DNA of 64,000 nucleotides from Propionibacteriaceae bacterium (lineage in GTDB: Bacteria; Actinomycetota; Actinomycetes; Propionibacteriales; Propionibacteriaceae). Both the position numbers and the translations under genes were made by a program. Below, piece by piece: positions 36,301-43,127 of this stretch (position 1 is its first letter; every line of letters begins with the position of its first letter). Below the pieces are notes generated by a model. The model had not been told where the DNA came from. It saw only the letters and a program-made list of their open reading frames with translations, and ran no database searches. The stretch lies in assembly GCA_031272505.1 (NCBI GenBank), contig JAISTQ010000051.1, positions 28,960 through 92,959 on the forward strand. Reading direction: 5' to 3'.

Positions 36301-37319
36301 TCAAACGGCCCAAACAGCCTGGAGGTCACCTGCACGGTGTCATTAGGCGCGCCACCCTCGACCCACACCGTGTCCGTCACCGTGTCCGCCGCCGAACCCA
36401 CCACGGCTGGGGCTGGCAGCGCCCACGCGGTGCCAACCTGCGAGCGCAACTGCGGCTTAGCCGACCAGCTGAACGCGCGTTCCACCGCCGCCACACTCGA
36501 TGTCGAATCCACCTTCGTCAACAGATTCTGGTACTGGGTGCCCTTCGCCTTCAAGAACATGTACTTCGTCGGCGGGGAAACGAACCCGTTCGCCGCGACC
36601 TTCAACGTCACATCCCTGGAAGTGGCGCGCACCTGCACATCCTGGAACCGGCCGACAGTCTCCAACGTCAACGACGTCTTCGAGTTCTTCACGAACACAC
36701 CACCGCTCACCGTCAGCTTCAACGACAGCCCCGGCACATCCAGGCCGTCCTGCCACCAATTCGGATTCGAAAACACACCCACCCTGGTTGATGCCACCCC
36801 GGTAGCAGCATCGACCACGAAACGGTCAACCTCGATATGGTATTTGCCCATCCCATAGATGGCGGCCTCCTCACGCATCTCCTTCATGCGTTTCTCCACC
36901 TTGCTCACCGTCGCCTCCGACTTCTGCTTCACGAACGCCGCCCACACCGCCTTCCGGGTCGCCTGCGCAGCGTCCAGTTCGGTCTTCACAATCTCCGCCA
37001 AAGCCGCCCCGTCCACCGCGCTGGACGTATCCACATACTTGTAAAGCAAATAGGCGATCTGCGGATTGTCCGTCTGCACCCCCGAATCCACATCACCAAA
37101 ACCCTTCGCCGAATCGATACACACCACCCGGTGCCCATTCGACGTGGACCTCGGAGCCAACGTCGCAATATACTTCGTCGTCCCCCCATAAGACACCTTG
37201 TAGCCCACATGATCAAGCTCGGCAGCCGCCGGCGACAACACCGCCAACCCCAAGCCCGCAGCCAGATTGAACGCCGCCAACGCCGCCGCCCAACACTTCA
37301 CAGTCCTCTTAGCATTCAT
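33381..37319 (-). CDS. Large repeat-built surface protein with sortase-like C-terminal anchor
   Basis: 1312 residues from ATG 37319 (AAGGA 8 bases upstream; ATG 37325 is too close). Signal peptide near 1-33 (ALAAFNLAAGLGLAVLSPAAA). Residues 35-330 form an N-terminal adhesin-like head with VCIDSAKGFG and QIAYLLYKY. Seven beta-domains of about 110-150 residues follow, each with an (L/F)-(Y/F)-G-P mark (SRLFGP, GTLYGP, DRLYGP, GNLYGP, ASLYGP, AVLYGP, GELYGP). The end is PSVDTG, a hydrophobic helix and RRYRLQ: a cell-wall sorting layout with VDTG in place of LPxTG. The class F sortase at 29082-29771 is the likely partner. Confidence 0.85.
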   Translation of the reverse strand: MNAKRTVKCWAAALAAFNLAAGLGLAVLSPAAAELDHVGYKVSYGGTTKYIATLAPRSTSNGHRVVCIDSAKGFGDVDSGVQTDNPQIAYLLYKYVDTSSAVDGAALAEIVKTELDAAQATRKAVWAAFVKQKSEATVSKVEKRMKEMREEAAIYGMGKYHIEVDRFVVDAATGVASTRVGVFSNPNWWQDGLDVPGLSLKLTVSGGVFVKNSKTSLTLETVGRFQDVQVRATSRDVTLKVAANGFVSPPTKYMFLKAKGTQYQNLLTKVDSTSSVAAVERAFSWSAKPQLRSQVGTAWALPAPAVVGSAADTVTDTVWVEGGAPNDTVQVTSRLFGPFDVYPGEWFANLSSVPANVQAVGEFIASVKLDGAGNGKAVFTTARPTAPGYYVWWEESAAAAVTDAATTTFGVLSETFLVPSAPSLSSHVSSSKIKVGDEVSDTLIVTGLRTIPSDPAPVIKAVGTLYGPRPARVKDGKNTCEGVGEYQGTGSILTFDLLVYGDGTFVGGLAMPTQPGCYSYGYRMTGVLGGVTLFDVSHEPGDPAQTFLVEPSTSLSSSAVRKVAARGAIFADDVVLSGYYPNRQIRLVDRLYGPFDEQPEEADTVPEDAPLVDEMSWDGKTDISGMLSHTFSADTKAAKAGYYVWVEEAYDLEMTPPATADETAEEDQGKLQTANPDTTSVDTDAEADEPADGLSAPVWVQPDKLQSVAELEVVLVGSFARKAETQLTVDPGKVSSKVAAGEVSLGGTITDTVRVYGISRMLAFDDNAQVFLSGNLYGPVPMPEGGCTMVDWTGVEPTLPIGPIDMTDTGDATLEGVGEYRVLQPGCLTYGYTLTGLSAGVQVWEYEHEPGEPTQTATVSLPEINTVASKQLADIGDTVTDEVTVSGFDPSGAPEQVGAVASLYGPAKATRDADGKQTCDGITADSWKALISPEHLIFQDEPQTIEKDSTYTSGEATVAKPGCYTWVIDLTLGGEPLVSSDPGEATETILVPEPEISSQIASTVSDNTFQVTDTITVSEFKGKGTLEAVLYGPLVIEAGQTCADFDAAAWGDAITNLKAAPSETLTIEVDGGGEYTAGPVTIDRGGCVTWSLRLKAGEEPNEFETVLPLGIPSETTLLIAPDVSTVAQTAQGLAGEPVSDLVKVSGLRGLRATITGELYGPVPPVDGSCENVDWTNAPAAATIPQIVVEVDGVYETALIATSGEGCYTFAETLTPQNPVALTHTAVKGIDTETVLLSVIPAKTLTGEEATGGEETTGGDPKADTPEETPSVDTGLIGVNTWTISIGIALIDIGLAAGLFLAIRRYRLQALPA

Positions 37320-37346
37320 GCGCATAGTCCTTTCCCTATACGCCCG

Positions 37347-37379
37347 AGATAAGGCACAACGCGACGCGAAGTGGGACAC
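37347..37379 (-). promoter_or_regulatory. Bipartite element promoter, copy d (surface protein operon)
   Basis: Minus strand GTGTCCCACTTC, 12 bases, GCCTTATCT, ending 28 bases before ATG 37319. It faces away from the wHTH gene at 37426. Confidence 0.8.
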
Positions 37380-37413
37380 CGCCGCCGACAACACCCCCGT
37401 CCCGCCCAGCAGG

Positions 37414-37425
37414 TACAATCAGAAC
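37414..37425 (+). promoter_or_regulatory. Leaderless promoter -10 box of the wHTH gene
   Basis: TACAAT at 37414-37419 lies 6 bases before ATG 37426 with no ribosome binding site, the arrangement of leaderless actinobacterial genes. A matching -35 is not obvious. Confidence 0.5.
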
Positions 37426-37752
37426 ATGCCCGTAAAGGCCGAACCGACAAACCTAGACCCCTACCCCATGCTCACCGCCCTCACCAGCGGGAAAATCAAA
37501 CTCGCCATCCTCGTCGCCCTCCACGACACCCAAACCCCAATGACCCTCTACCAGCTATCCGACGCCACCGGCATCCACTACAACAGCCTCCGCCGCATAC
37601 TCCCCCAACTCGAAACAGACGGATACCTCACCGCCGACCTACCCCCCGAACAACGCGGACGCAAACGAACCAACACCTGGCAACTCAACCCCGCCGGCCT
37701 CACCCAAGCCCAACACGAACTCTCCCAACTCAACAGCCCCCAGCACAACTAG
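37426..37752 (+). CDS. Winged-helix transcriptional regulator
   Basis: 108 residues. The core LAILVALHDTQTPMTLYQLS, ATGIHYNSLRRILPQLETDG and YLTADLPPEQRGRKR is a compact wHTH (helices, recognition helix with SLRRIL, beta wing) of the MarR/PadR/ArsR class. It lies back to back with the surface-protein operon and the divergent spacer contains promoter copy d, so it is a candidate regulator of that promoter and perhaps of the whole regulon. The gene appears leaderless. Confidence 0.8.
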   Translation: MPVKAEPTNLDPYPMLTALTSGKIKLAILVALHDTQTPMTLYQLSDATGIHYNSLRRILPQLETDGYLTADLPPEQRGRKRTNTWQLNPAGLTQAQHELSQLNSPQHN

Positions 37753-37877
37753 CCGGCCCTCGTGACCCAACGGGCCCCCATGTTCGGTAAAGATTACGTA
37801 TACTGCCCGCCTCAGTGATCCGTTGCCCTCACATCCCTCTGGCGCAGTGACCACAGAGCGCTCACCTGACCTTCAGT

Positions 37878-37913
37878 AATCATTCGGTATACATAATCAT
37901 TCGGTATACCGAA
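37878..37913. repeat. Tandem AATCATTCGGTATAC repeats with palindrome
   Basis: AATCATTCGGTATAC occurs at 37878-37892 and 37895-37909; the second is part of the perfect palindrome TTCGGTATACCGAA (37900-37913). The set lies between the wHTH gene and the centromere-like array, and could be an operator or part of a transfer or replication origin. Confidence 0.55.
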
Positions 37914-37977
37914 CACACAGGCTTTCATCGCCGACACATGAAATTGAGAATGTACACGGGAATCACCATTCAACCCA

Positions 37978-38296
37978 CTGTAGACAGTCTACACTCTATA
38001 GACTGTCTACACTATCTACAGTATGTAGACTGTATAGACTATGTAGTCTATGTAGACTATGTAGACGGTCTACACTCTGAAGAAGCCGTTCCAGGCTCTG
38101 TATCAGAGGTGCTGCCCGCTTCCCGAGCCGAAGTGGACGTGACTAAGAAACGAACTCTTCCAGAGTCTTCGAGCAGACTTGCTGCAGTTGATACACCCCC
38201 ACAAGGTGTAGACGGTCTACACTATGTATACTGTATATACAGTACATACTGTATGGCGTGTCTATACTGTGTAGACGGTCTAGACGGTCTACACTT
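37978..38296. other. parS-like centromere array
   Basis: Dense repeats of GTAGAC and its complement GTCTAC, in two clusters (37978-38080 and 38207-38296). The palindrome GTAGACGGTCTAC occurs at 38061-38073 and 38208-38220, and a longer overlapping version at 38271-38294. The array abuts the ParA start codon, so it is the likely partition centromere and probably also the par operator. The gap 37753-38301 contains no gene. Confidence 0.85.
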
Positions 38297-38301
38297 AGGG
38301 T

Positions 38302-39126
38302 ATGACTATCATTGCCTTCTGCAACTGGAAGGGGGGAGTTGGCAAAACAACTCTCGTCTTTCACCTATTGCGTGCCCTTGCCCGACAGGAAAAGAAAGCC
38401 CTCGGCATCGACCTTGACCCACAAGGAAACCTGACACGTGTACTCGCCGAGGTACCCCTGGAACACGGCGACCTCGGAGTGGCAGACGCACTCAGCTTGC
38501 GGACGCCTGAGACTCTCGAAAGCGTTATAGTGCCTTCAGTTTGGAAAGAATGGATAGACCTCGCGCCTACCGCACCAGGCACCCTCCTGCAGAAGGTCAG
38601 AGACGAACTCTTCTTGAGCAGCGGCGGTAACAACCGTTTCGAGGGAAGGCTCAGAGACCTCCTCTTGGCACTGCCAGAATCGAAATATGACTACGTACTC
38701 ATTGACTGCCCACCGAGTCTGGACTATCTGACCACCAGCGCGTTCACAGCGGCTGACGAAGCCGCCATCGTCGCCGAGAGCGAACTCTTCTCCAACATGG
38801 GACTCGTCGAAATCTTCCACAGCATCGCAACCGTCCAACGGTTCTTCAACCCTTCGCTGACCATCGCTGGCATCATCGTTAACAAGCTACGGTCAGAAAC
38901 CACCGGACACCGCTACGCCATGGATGAACTAGCCGAGTTCGCCCAGCGCAACCAGATCAAACTCTTCAATACCCGAGTTCCCTACCGAAGAGCCATCGAA
39001 GACTCTAGGATTCAGGCTCTCGGCCTAGACGAGTACCGTACCGAGCACTCCAAGACCTATCCAGAGCTAGTCACCGTCTTCGACGACCTGCTCTCAGAAA
39101 TGATTGGTGGTGAACCCAATGGCTGA
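38302..39126 (+). CDS. parA: ParA-type partition ATPase
   Basis: 274 residues. Deviant Walker A KGGVGKTT at 10-17, A' motif ALGIDLDPQGNLT, Walker B VLIDCPPSLDYL. The protein starts at the Walker motif without the N-terminal HTH of large ParAs, the type Ib plan, which fits a small RHH partner and a repeat array upstream. The ribosome binding site is weak (TTAGGG). Uses ATP to move plasmid copies through the ParB-like protein encoded next. Confidence 0.93.
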   Translation: MTIIAFCNWKGGVGKTTLVFHLLRALARQEKKALGIDLDPQGNLTRVLAEVPLEHGDLGVADALSLRTPETLESVIVPSVWKEWIDLAPTAPGTLLQKVRDELFLSSGGNNRFEGRLRDLLLALPESKYDYVLIDCPPSLDYLTTSAFTAADEAAIVAESELFSNMGLVEIFHSIATVQRFFNPSLTIAGIIVNKLRSETTGHRYAMDELAEFAQRNQIKLFNTRVPYRRAIEDSRIQALGLDEYRTEHSKTYPELVTVFDDLLSEMIGGEPNG

Positions 39127-39487
39127 AACCCGCAAACGCAGATCAGCACTCATGGACGATCCCGACCCGATGCTCGTCTACGGAGGGATAGCGCCACGAC
39201 CCGTCGAACCGACGACACAAACGCCAACTCCACAACCTGCCGCGCCTGTCGCTGCTCGGCAAGCTGCTCCAAAGATCACGAAAATCCGTGTGGGACTGAA
39301 GATCGACGCCGCGCTCTATGAAAGGGCCAAATCCGCTGTCATCTTCGCAGGCCCCGTAGAAGGCGTCCTCGACATGTCCCAGCTAGTGGAAACTCTGCTT
39401 CGCAACGAAGTCACCAGGTTGGAGACCCAGTACAACAACGGTCAGCCCTGGCCTGCCGCGAAGCTCCGTAACGATCCTCGCACCTAA
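39119..39487 (+). CDS. Small centromere-binding partition protein (ParB-like, RHH type)
   Basis: 122 residues from ATG 39119, inside the end of parA (8-base overlap, GGTGG upstream). The N-terminal half is polar and Pro/Thr/Gln-rich; the C-terminal half has IRVGLKIDAALYERAKSAV and MSQLVETLLRNEVTRLET, a ribbon-helix-helix-like or MetJ/Arc-type fold, ending YNNGQPWPAAK. Expected to bind the GTAGAC array. It is related to the orphan protein encoded at 42419-42712. Confidence 0.8.
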   Translation: MAETRKRRSALMDDPDPMLVYGGIAPRPVEPTTQTPTPQPAAPVAARQAAPKITKIRVGLKIDAALYERAKSAVIFAGPVEGVLDMSQLVETLLRNEVTRLETQYNNGQPWPAAKLRNDPRT

Positions 39488-39498
39488 CCAACGAACTA

Positions 39499-39516
39499 GG
39501 CAAGCACCTTCTTGCC
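39499..39516. terminator. Short hairpin between convergent par and dnaB genes
   Basis: GGCAAG, loop CACCTT, CTTGCC between the stop of the RHH gene and the stop of dnaB. A 6-bp stem without U-run; weak candidate for a bidirectional stop. Confidence 0.3.
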
Positions 39517-39531
39517 GCACCCGTCAGCGGA

Positions 39532-40866
39532 TCAACGGAACTCCGGAACCTCCGTGAAGGCACTCATTGAGGTTTGGAACAGCATCTTGATGTCGGCTTT
39601 CTCGCCGCTTCGATGCTTGGCGACGATCAGGTCCACGCGGCGGCCACGCTCGGCGTGTTCGCGCGGCGGCTCGTGCATTAAGATCACAACGTCGGCGTCC
39701 TGCTCCAACGCCCCAGACTCGCGCAGCTCGGACAAGCTGGGCCGCTTATCTGCTTTCGTCTCGGACGCACGGTTTAGCTGCGAAAGGGCGATGACGGGGA
39801 CGCCAAGCTCCTTGGCGAGCAGTTTCATCTGCCGGGAGAACTCCGCGACCTCCTGCTGCCGGTTCTCCACCCGCCTGCCGGACACCATCAGTTGCAGATA
39901 GTCCACGATTATCAGATCAAGTCCTTCGGTTTGGGCGAGCTTGCGGGCCTCGGCGCGCACCTGGGTTGACGTGTTAACCTGGTCGAAGATCTTCAACCGG
40001 CCTTCAGGCAATGCCGGAACGGCCCCCAGGGCGGCCCACTCGGCTTCGGTCAGATCGCCGGTCTGAAGTTTCCGCAACGGAATCTTCGACTCGGCGGCAA
40101 GCATCTTCTCCACAAGCTCCTGGTACGCCATCTCCAAAGAGAAGTATGCGACCCGTTTGCCCGCCCGGATGGAGACGTTCCGGGCGATCTCCAACGCGAG
40201 CGAGGATTTGCCCACGCCGGGACGCGCGCCGATCACGATAAGCTGGCCGGGACGGAAACCACGGGTCAACTCATCGAGGGGGAGTATCCCAGACGGAATG
40301 CCGAGCATCCCGTTCTTTCCCTTCCGGGCCTCGATCTCGTCGATCACACTCCAGGAAGCCGCGCCCGCGTCGATAGGGGAGTAGCCGCCGTTCTCAGCGG
40401 TAACCGCCAGGATCGCCTGCTGTGCGACATCGACGATCTGATCGACCTCGCCCCGGCCCGCGTATCCGAGCTGCGCGATCCGCTGCGATGCGTCCACCAG
40501 GCGGCGCAGCACCGCCTTCTCGCGGACGATCTGCGCATAGTAGGTGGCGTTCCCCGCGATCGACACCGACTCCAGCAGGTGATGCAAATAGATGTGCCCG
40601 CCGACCCGTTCGAGTTCGCCGCGCTTGAGCAGCTCGTCAGCGACGGTCACCGGATCGACCGGCTCACCCGAGACATACAACTCGCACATCGCCGAGAACA
40701 CCTGCTCGTGCGCCGGCCGATAGAAGTCACCGGCCTGCAGCAGGCCGATCACCTCGCCGATGGCCCCTTTGGAAAGCATCATCGCGCCCAGCACGCACTG
40801 CTCGGCATCCACATCCTGCGGGATCATCCGGGTAGGGGAGGGGAGTACCTCAAGGTTGTCTAGCAT
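39532..40866 (-). CDS. dnaB: DnaB-type replicative helicase
   Basis: 444 residues. N-terminal helical domain (QDVDAEQCVLGAMMLSKGAI) then the RecA-like core: Walker A GARPGVGKSS near 223, Walker B LDLIIVDYLQLM, QLNRASE and SGALEQDADVV as in DnaB. Full length. Together with the initiator-like gene overlapping it upstream it forms a plasmid replication module independent of the host helicase. Confidence 0.93.
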   Translation of the reverse strand: MLDNLEVLPSPTRMIPQDVDAEQCVLGAMMLSKGAIGEVIGLLQAGDFYRPAHEQVFSAMCELYVSGEPVDPVTVADELLKRGELERVGGHIYLHHLLESVSIAGNATYYAQIVREKAVLRRLVDASQRIAQLGYAGRGEVDQIVDVAQQAILAVTAENGGYSPIDAGAASWSVIDEIEARKGKNGMLGIPSGILPLDELTRGFRPGQLIVIGARPGVGKSSLALEIARNVSIRAGKRVAYFSLEMAYQELVEKMLAAESKIPLRKLQTGDLTEAEWAALGAVPALPEGRLKIFDQVNTSTQVRAEARKLAQTEGLDLIIVDYLQLMVSGRRVENRQQEVAEFSRQMKLLAKELGVPVIALSQLNRASETKADKRPSLSELRESGALEQDADVVILMHEPPREHAERGRRVDLIVAKHRSGEKADIKMLFQTSMSAFTEVPEFR

Positions 40867-42125
40867 GTTTCATCTCCGTTCACATAGACGGTTTTGCAGT
40901 TCGGGCACAAGATCGTGGTGAAACCCTTCGAAGCTGGAATCCGAATCCAGCCCTCGCCGTTGCACTCCGGCATCCCGCAAGGAACCAGCACCGGCTCGGG
41001 CGACAGTGGGGGAGTAACCTCCAGCTCGGCGGCCGCCAGGCCATCCGGCTGGTTGCCGGGGTGGTCGAACTCGTGGTCCAGCTTGGCCAGCAGGGCCGCC
41101 AGCACGATGGCCGGACGGGTGCGCACATCGCCCGCTTCCAGGAAGTTACCGCCCCGCTGGCACATCACCACCTTGAACAGCTCATCAACCGACCACGGCA
41201 CCGGCCCAGTCACAAACCGGCTCAGCGCGGCGCACAGCCTTCCGGGCTGCTCCCCGTGCAGCCACGGAATCGCCGTGGTGAGTTCCCTGGCCACCTGGTA
41301 CGTCTGCGGGTCGAAACGGCGCTTTCTGATTCGGTGTCGGCGCGAAGCGCCGTCCTTTCTTTGGGCCGAAGGCCCCCATGGTAATTTTTGGGAATTGTAG
41401 AATTTAGAATAACCACCCTTACAGGGTGGAGGGGTGACACGGACGACATCATCGGGCTGCTCCCAACGGGTGCGCAACTCCGGCGGAACCGTCAACGCCA
41501 CCTCTGTCGCCAAACCGCGCTGCTTGGATGGTGGCCGCCAATCCTCGCCCGAGCCAGTCTCCCAACAGCGGGTGATGCGCTCCTCTCGGCCGAACAGGCA
41601 GCCCTCCAGCACCACCACCTCGATGCCAAGCTCGCGCGCACACGCGTTATAGCGCTGCACCGTGCGCTCGCTCACACCCAACACCTGCCCGAGCACATAG
41701 GGCGTCACGATGCACACCTGGCCCGACTCTGGGCGCGCATACCCGGCCTTCGCCACCGCCCACCGCGCCATCGTCTGCGGCGAGCACTTGTGCTTGCGCA
41801 ACACCTCCGGATGGCGCGCGCAAATCTCCGGAACCACATGGGACACCCATGTGCGCACATCGATTACCGGAATGCCCGCATACAAGCCCTGGGGGGCCGT
41901 CACATGATAACCGCCACGGCGGCCCCGCCGACGACGCCGATCCTCCTGACGGCGGCGCGGCAAAACCTCACGATCCTCCAACGCCCAAAAGAGCGTGGCC
42001 TCACGGTCCGCAGGATCACACGTCGTCCGCCCGTGCAGATCATGCGGATCTACATCCTCGACACGACACGCCGAAGGTATGTCGGTTGTTGTACCCCGAA
42101 TTAGGGTGTGATAACCTAAAGCCAT
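40860..42125 (-). CDS. Replication initiator-like protein (HTH plus zinc ribbon)
   Basis: 421 residues. Basic segment RRRRGRRGGYHV near 65, then an HTH core (YVLGQVLGVSERTVQRYNAC, ARELGIEVVVLEGC), a middle region with KGGYSKFYN and RHRIRKRRF, and a C-terminal CGMPEC...LCPNC zinc ribbon. It overlaps dnaB by 7 bases. The HTH/zinc-ribbon plan beside dnaB suggests a plasmid initiator or helicase loader; no classical Rep signature is visible, so this is contextual. An AT-rich island lies inside the gene near 41382-41412. Confidence 0.65.
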   Translation of the reverse strand: MALGYHTLIRGTTTDIPSACRVEDVDPHDLHGRTTCDPADREATLFWALEDREVLPRRRQEDRRRRRGRRGGYHVTAPQGLYAGIPVIDVRTWVSHVVPEICARHPEVLRKHKCSPQTMARWAVAKAGYARPESGQVCIVTPYVLGQVLGVSERTVQRYNACARELGIEVVVLEGCLFGREERITRCWETGSGEDWRPPSKQRGLATEVALTVPPELRTRWEQPDDVVRVTPPPCKGGYSKFYNSQKLPWGPSAQRKDGASRRHRIRKRRFDPQTYQVARELTTAIPWLHGEQPGRLCAALSRFVTGPVPWSVDELFKVVMCQRGGNFLEAGDVRTRPAIVLAALLAKLDHEFDHPGNQPDGLAAAELEVTPPLSPEPVLVPCGMPECNGEGWIRIPASKGFTTILCPNCKTVYVNGDETC

Positions 42126-42146
42126 AGTTCAAACCTGACTTTCAAT

Positions 42147-42171
42147 GGAACCGGGGCTGGTACCCCCGGTT
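42147..42171. promoter_or_regulatory. Perfect 8-bp hairpin in the initiator leader
   Basis: AACCGGGG, loop CTGGTAC-like bases, CCCCGGTT, 22-46 bases upstream of ATG 42125 and followed on the plus strand by TCGTATTT. Could be an attenuator of initiator expression or the terminator of a counter-transcribed RNA. No RNA gene can be delimited by eye. Confidence 0.4.
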
Positions 42172-42328
42172 TCGTATTTAACTTCCTGTTGATGCGCCCG
42201 GCCAGGGCGCGCGGCAACCCCCCAGTGGGGGAGTAGCCTTAGATCATGGCGATGCCACCTCCTTCTTTGGGTTTAACGGTAAATGACAACCGTGTAATTT
42301 TCGCGCAGACACGCTCACCGTATCCGCA

Positions 42329-42344
42329 GGTAATATGTATTACC
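42329..42344. promoter_or_regulatory. GGTAATA-TG-TATTACC palindrome
   Basis: Perfect 16-bp palindrome 75 bases before the start of the RHH-like gene at 42419. Likely operator of that small DNA-binding protein. The surrounding 42126-42418 gap holds this, the hairpin at 42147 and nothing else supported. Confidence 0.5.
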
Positions 42345-42418
42345 TTCTTACCTCTAGGCCGGTAGACTGTGGCGCGACAGGCTCGCAAACGCGGTCGCCC
42401 GCAATCCAAGGAGACAAC

Positions 42419-42712
42419 ATGGCAATGAGCAAGACGCCCGTCGATCCGGCGCAGAAGGCTAAGGCAGTCACGTTCAAAATTCACCCGCTGACTCTTGAAC
42501 GTTTCGACGCCACCTACTACGGGATCCTGGCCAAGACCAACCTGAAGCTCACCCGCTCCACCTTCATCGACGCTGCCATCCACGCATACTGTGATCAGAT
42601 GGATATGAAGTTCAACGACGGACTGCCGTTCTATCGCACTGAAAGCCCCGGCACCATCAGCGAAGTCACTCCAAAGGTTGACTTGCTCTCCTTGCCCACC
42701 GAAACCGCCTAA
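42419..42712 (+). CDS. Small DNA-binding protein related to the ParB-like RHH protein
   Basis: 97 residues, ATG 42419 preceded by AAGGAG. KAVTFKIHPLTLERFDATYY, LTRSTFIDAAIHAYCDQ and KFNDGLPFY align in order with the C-terminal half of the protein at 39119 (VGLKIDAALYERAKSAV, QLVETLLRNEV, YNNGQPWP). Probably an RHH-type regulator of copy number, partition or its own palindrome. It has no ParA partner beside it. Confidence 0.75.
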   Translation: MAMSKTPVDPAQKAKAVTFKIHPLTLERFDATYYGILAKTNLKLTRSTFIDAAIHAYCDQMDMKFNDGLPFYRTESPGTISEVTPKVDLLSLPTETA

Positions 42713-42843
42713 CCAGCATCTCACAAGGGAAGGCCCAGCAGGGGAGTAACCCGCGCCGAGCCCCCGAGCAGTGACACGTCGGCGTCTGCTGCCGAAACTG
42801 CCCAGTACGTGACCAGCCATGCTGCTTTCCTCCTTCTCAACCA

Positions 42844-42876
42844 AGAAAAGGCGGAATCCACTCTGAAGTGGGACAC
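42844..42876 (-). promoter_or_regulatory. Bipartite element promoter, copy e, without a clear gene
   Basis: Minus strand GTGTCCCACTTC, 12 bases, GCCTTTTCT, then GGAGGA and an ATG at 42820. The ORF that follows (193 codons) runs antisense across the gene at 42419 and is not protein-like beyond its first 30 codons. Either a small unrecognised product, an RNA, or the remnant of a lost gene. Confidence 0.7.
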
Positions 42877-42967
42877 TGACGCACGAATCTAGTTCAGGGC
42901 AGGGTGGGGGAGTGCACGAGGAATCAGCTTGGACTCGAATGCGGCTAACGCGTCCAGGGAAGCATGG

Positions 42968-43127
42968 ATAGCAAAGCTAGCGTGTATAGCGAAGCTAGCA
43001 CTGCTGTACACGAGCACGCCGGATCACATGGTCCTTCTAAGGCGAAAACGAGGCCGTCTGGTCCTTCCGGCGTATAGCACGTATAGCAAAGCTAGCACTG
43101 CTAGGCACCGGTTCCCATGGTGCTTCT
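42968..43127. repeat. ATAGC(A/G)AAGCTAGC repeats after the AAA ATPase gene
   Basis: The 14-mer occurs at 42968-42981, 42986-42999 and 43083-43096, followed each of the last two times by ACTGCT and, further on, CATGG(T/G)(C/G)CTTCTA. So a unit of about 90-97 bases is imperfectly duplicated. Contains GCTAGC palindromes. An iteron or operator region is possible; the gap 42713-43125 holds only this and promoter copy e. Confidence 0.5.

Noticed and set aside
37971..38300. Interpretation of the GTAGAC repeats as a CRISPR array
   Set aside because: Units are short, irregularly spaced and palindromic, without constant repeats and unique spacers; position beside parA fits a centromere.
38143..38364. 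Short ORFs inside the GTAGAC array
   Set aside because: Their Asp/Tyr/Leu repeats come from translating the centromere array in several frames.
42239..42820. 193-codon minus-strand ORF from promoter copy e
   Set aside because: It has a promoter, ribosome binding site and ATG, but overlaps the better supported small DNA-binding gene on the other strand and does not look protein-like; reported as a finding, not as a gene.
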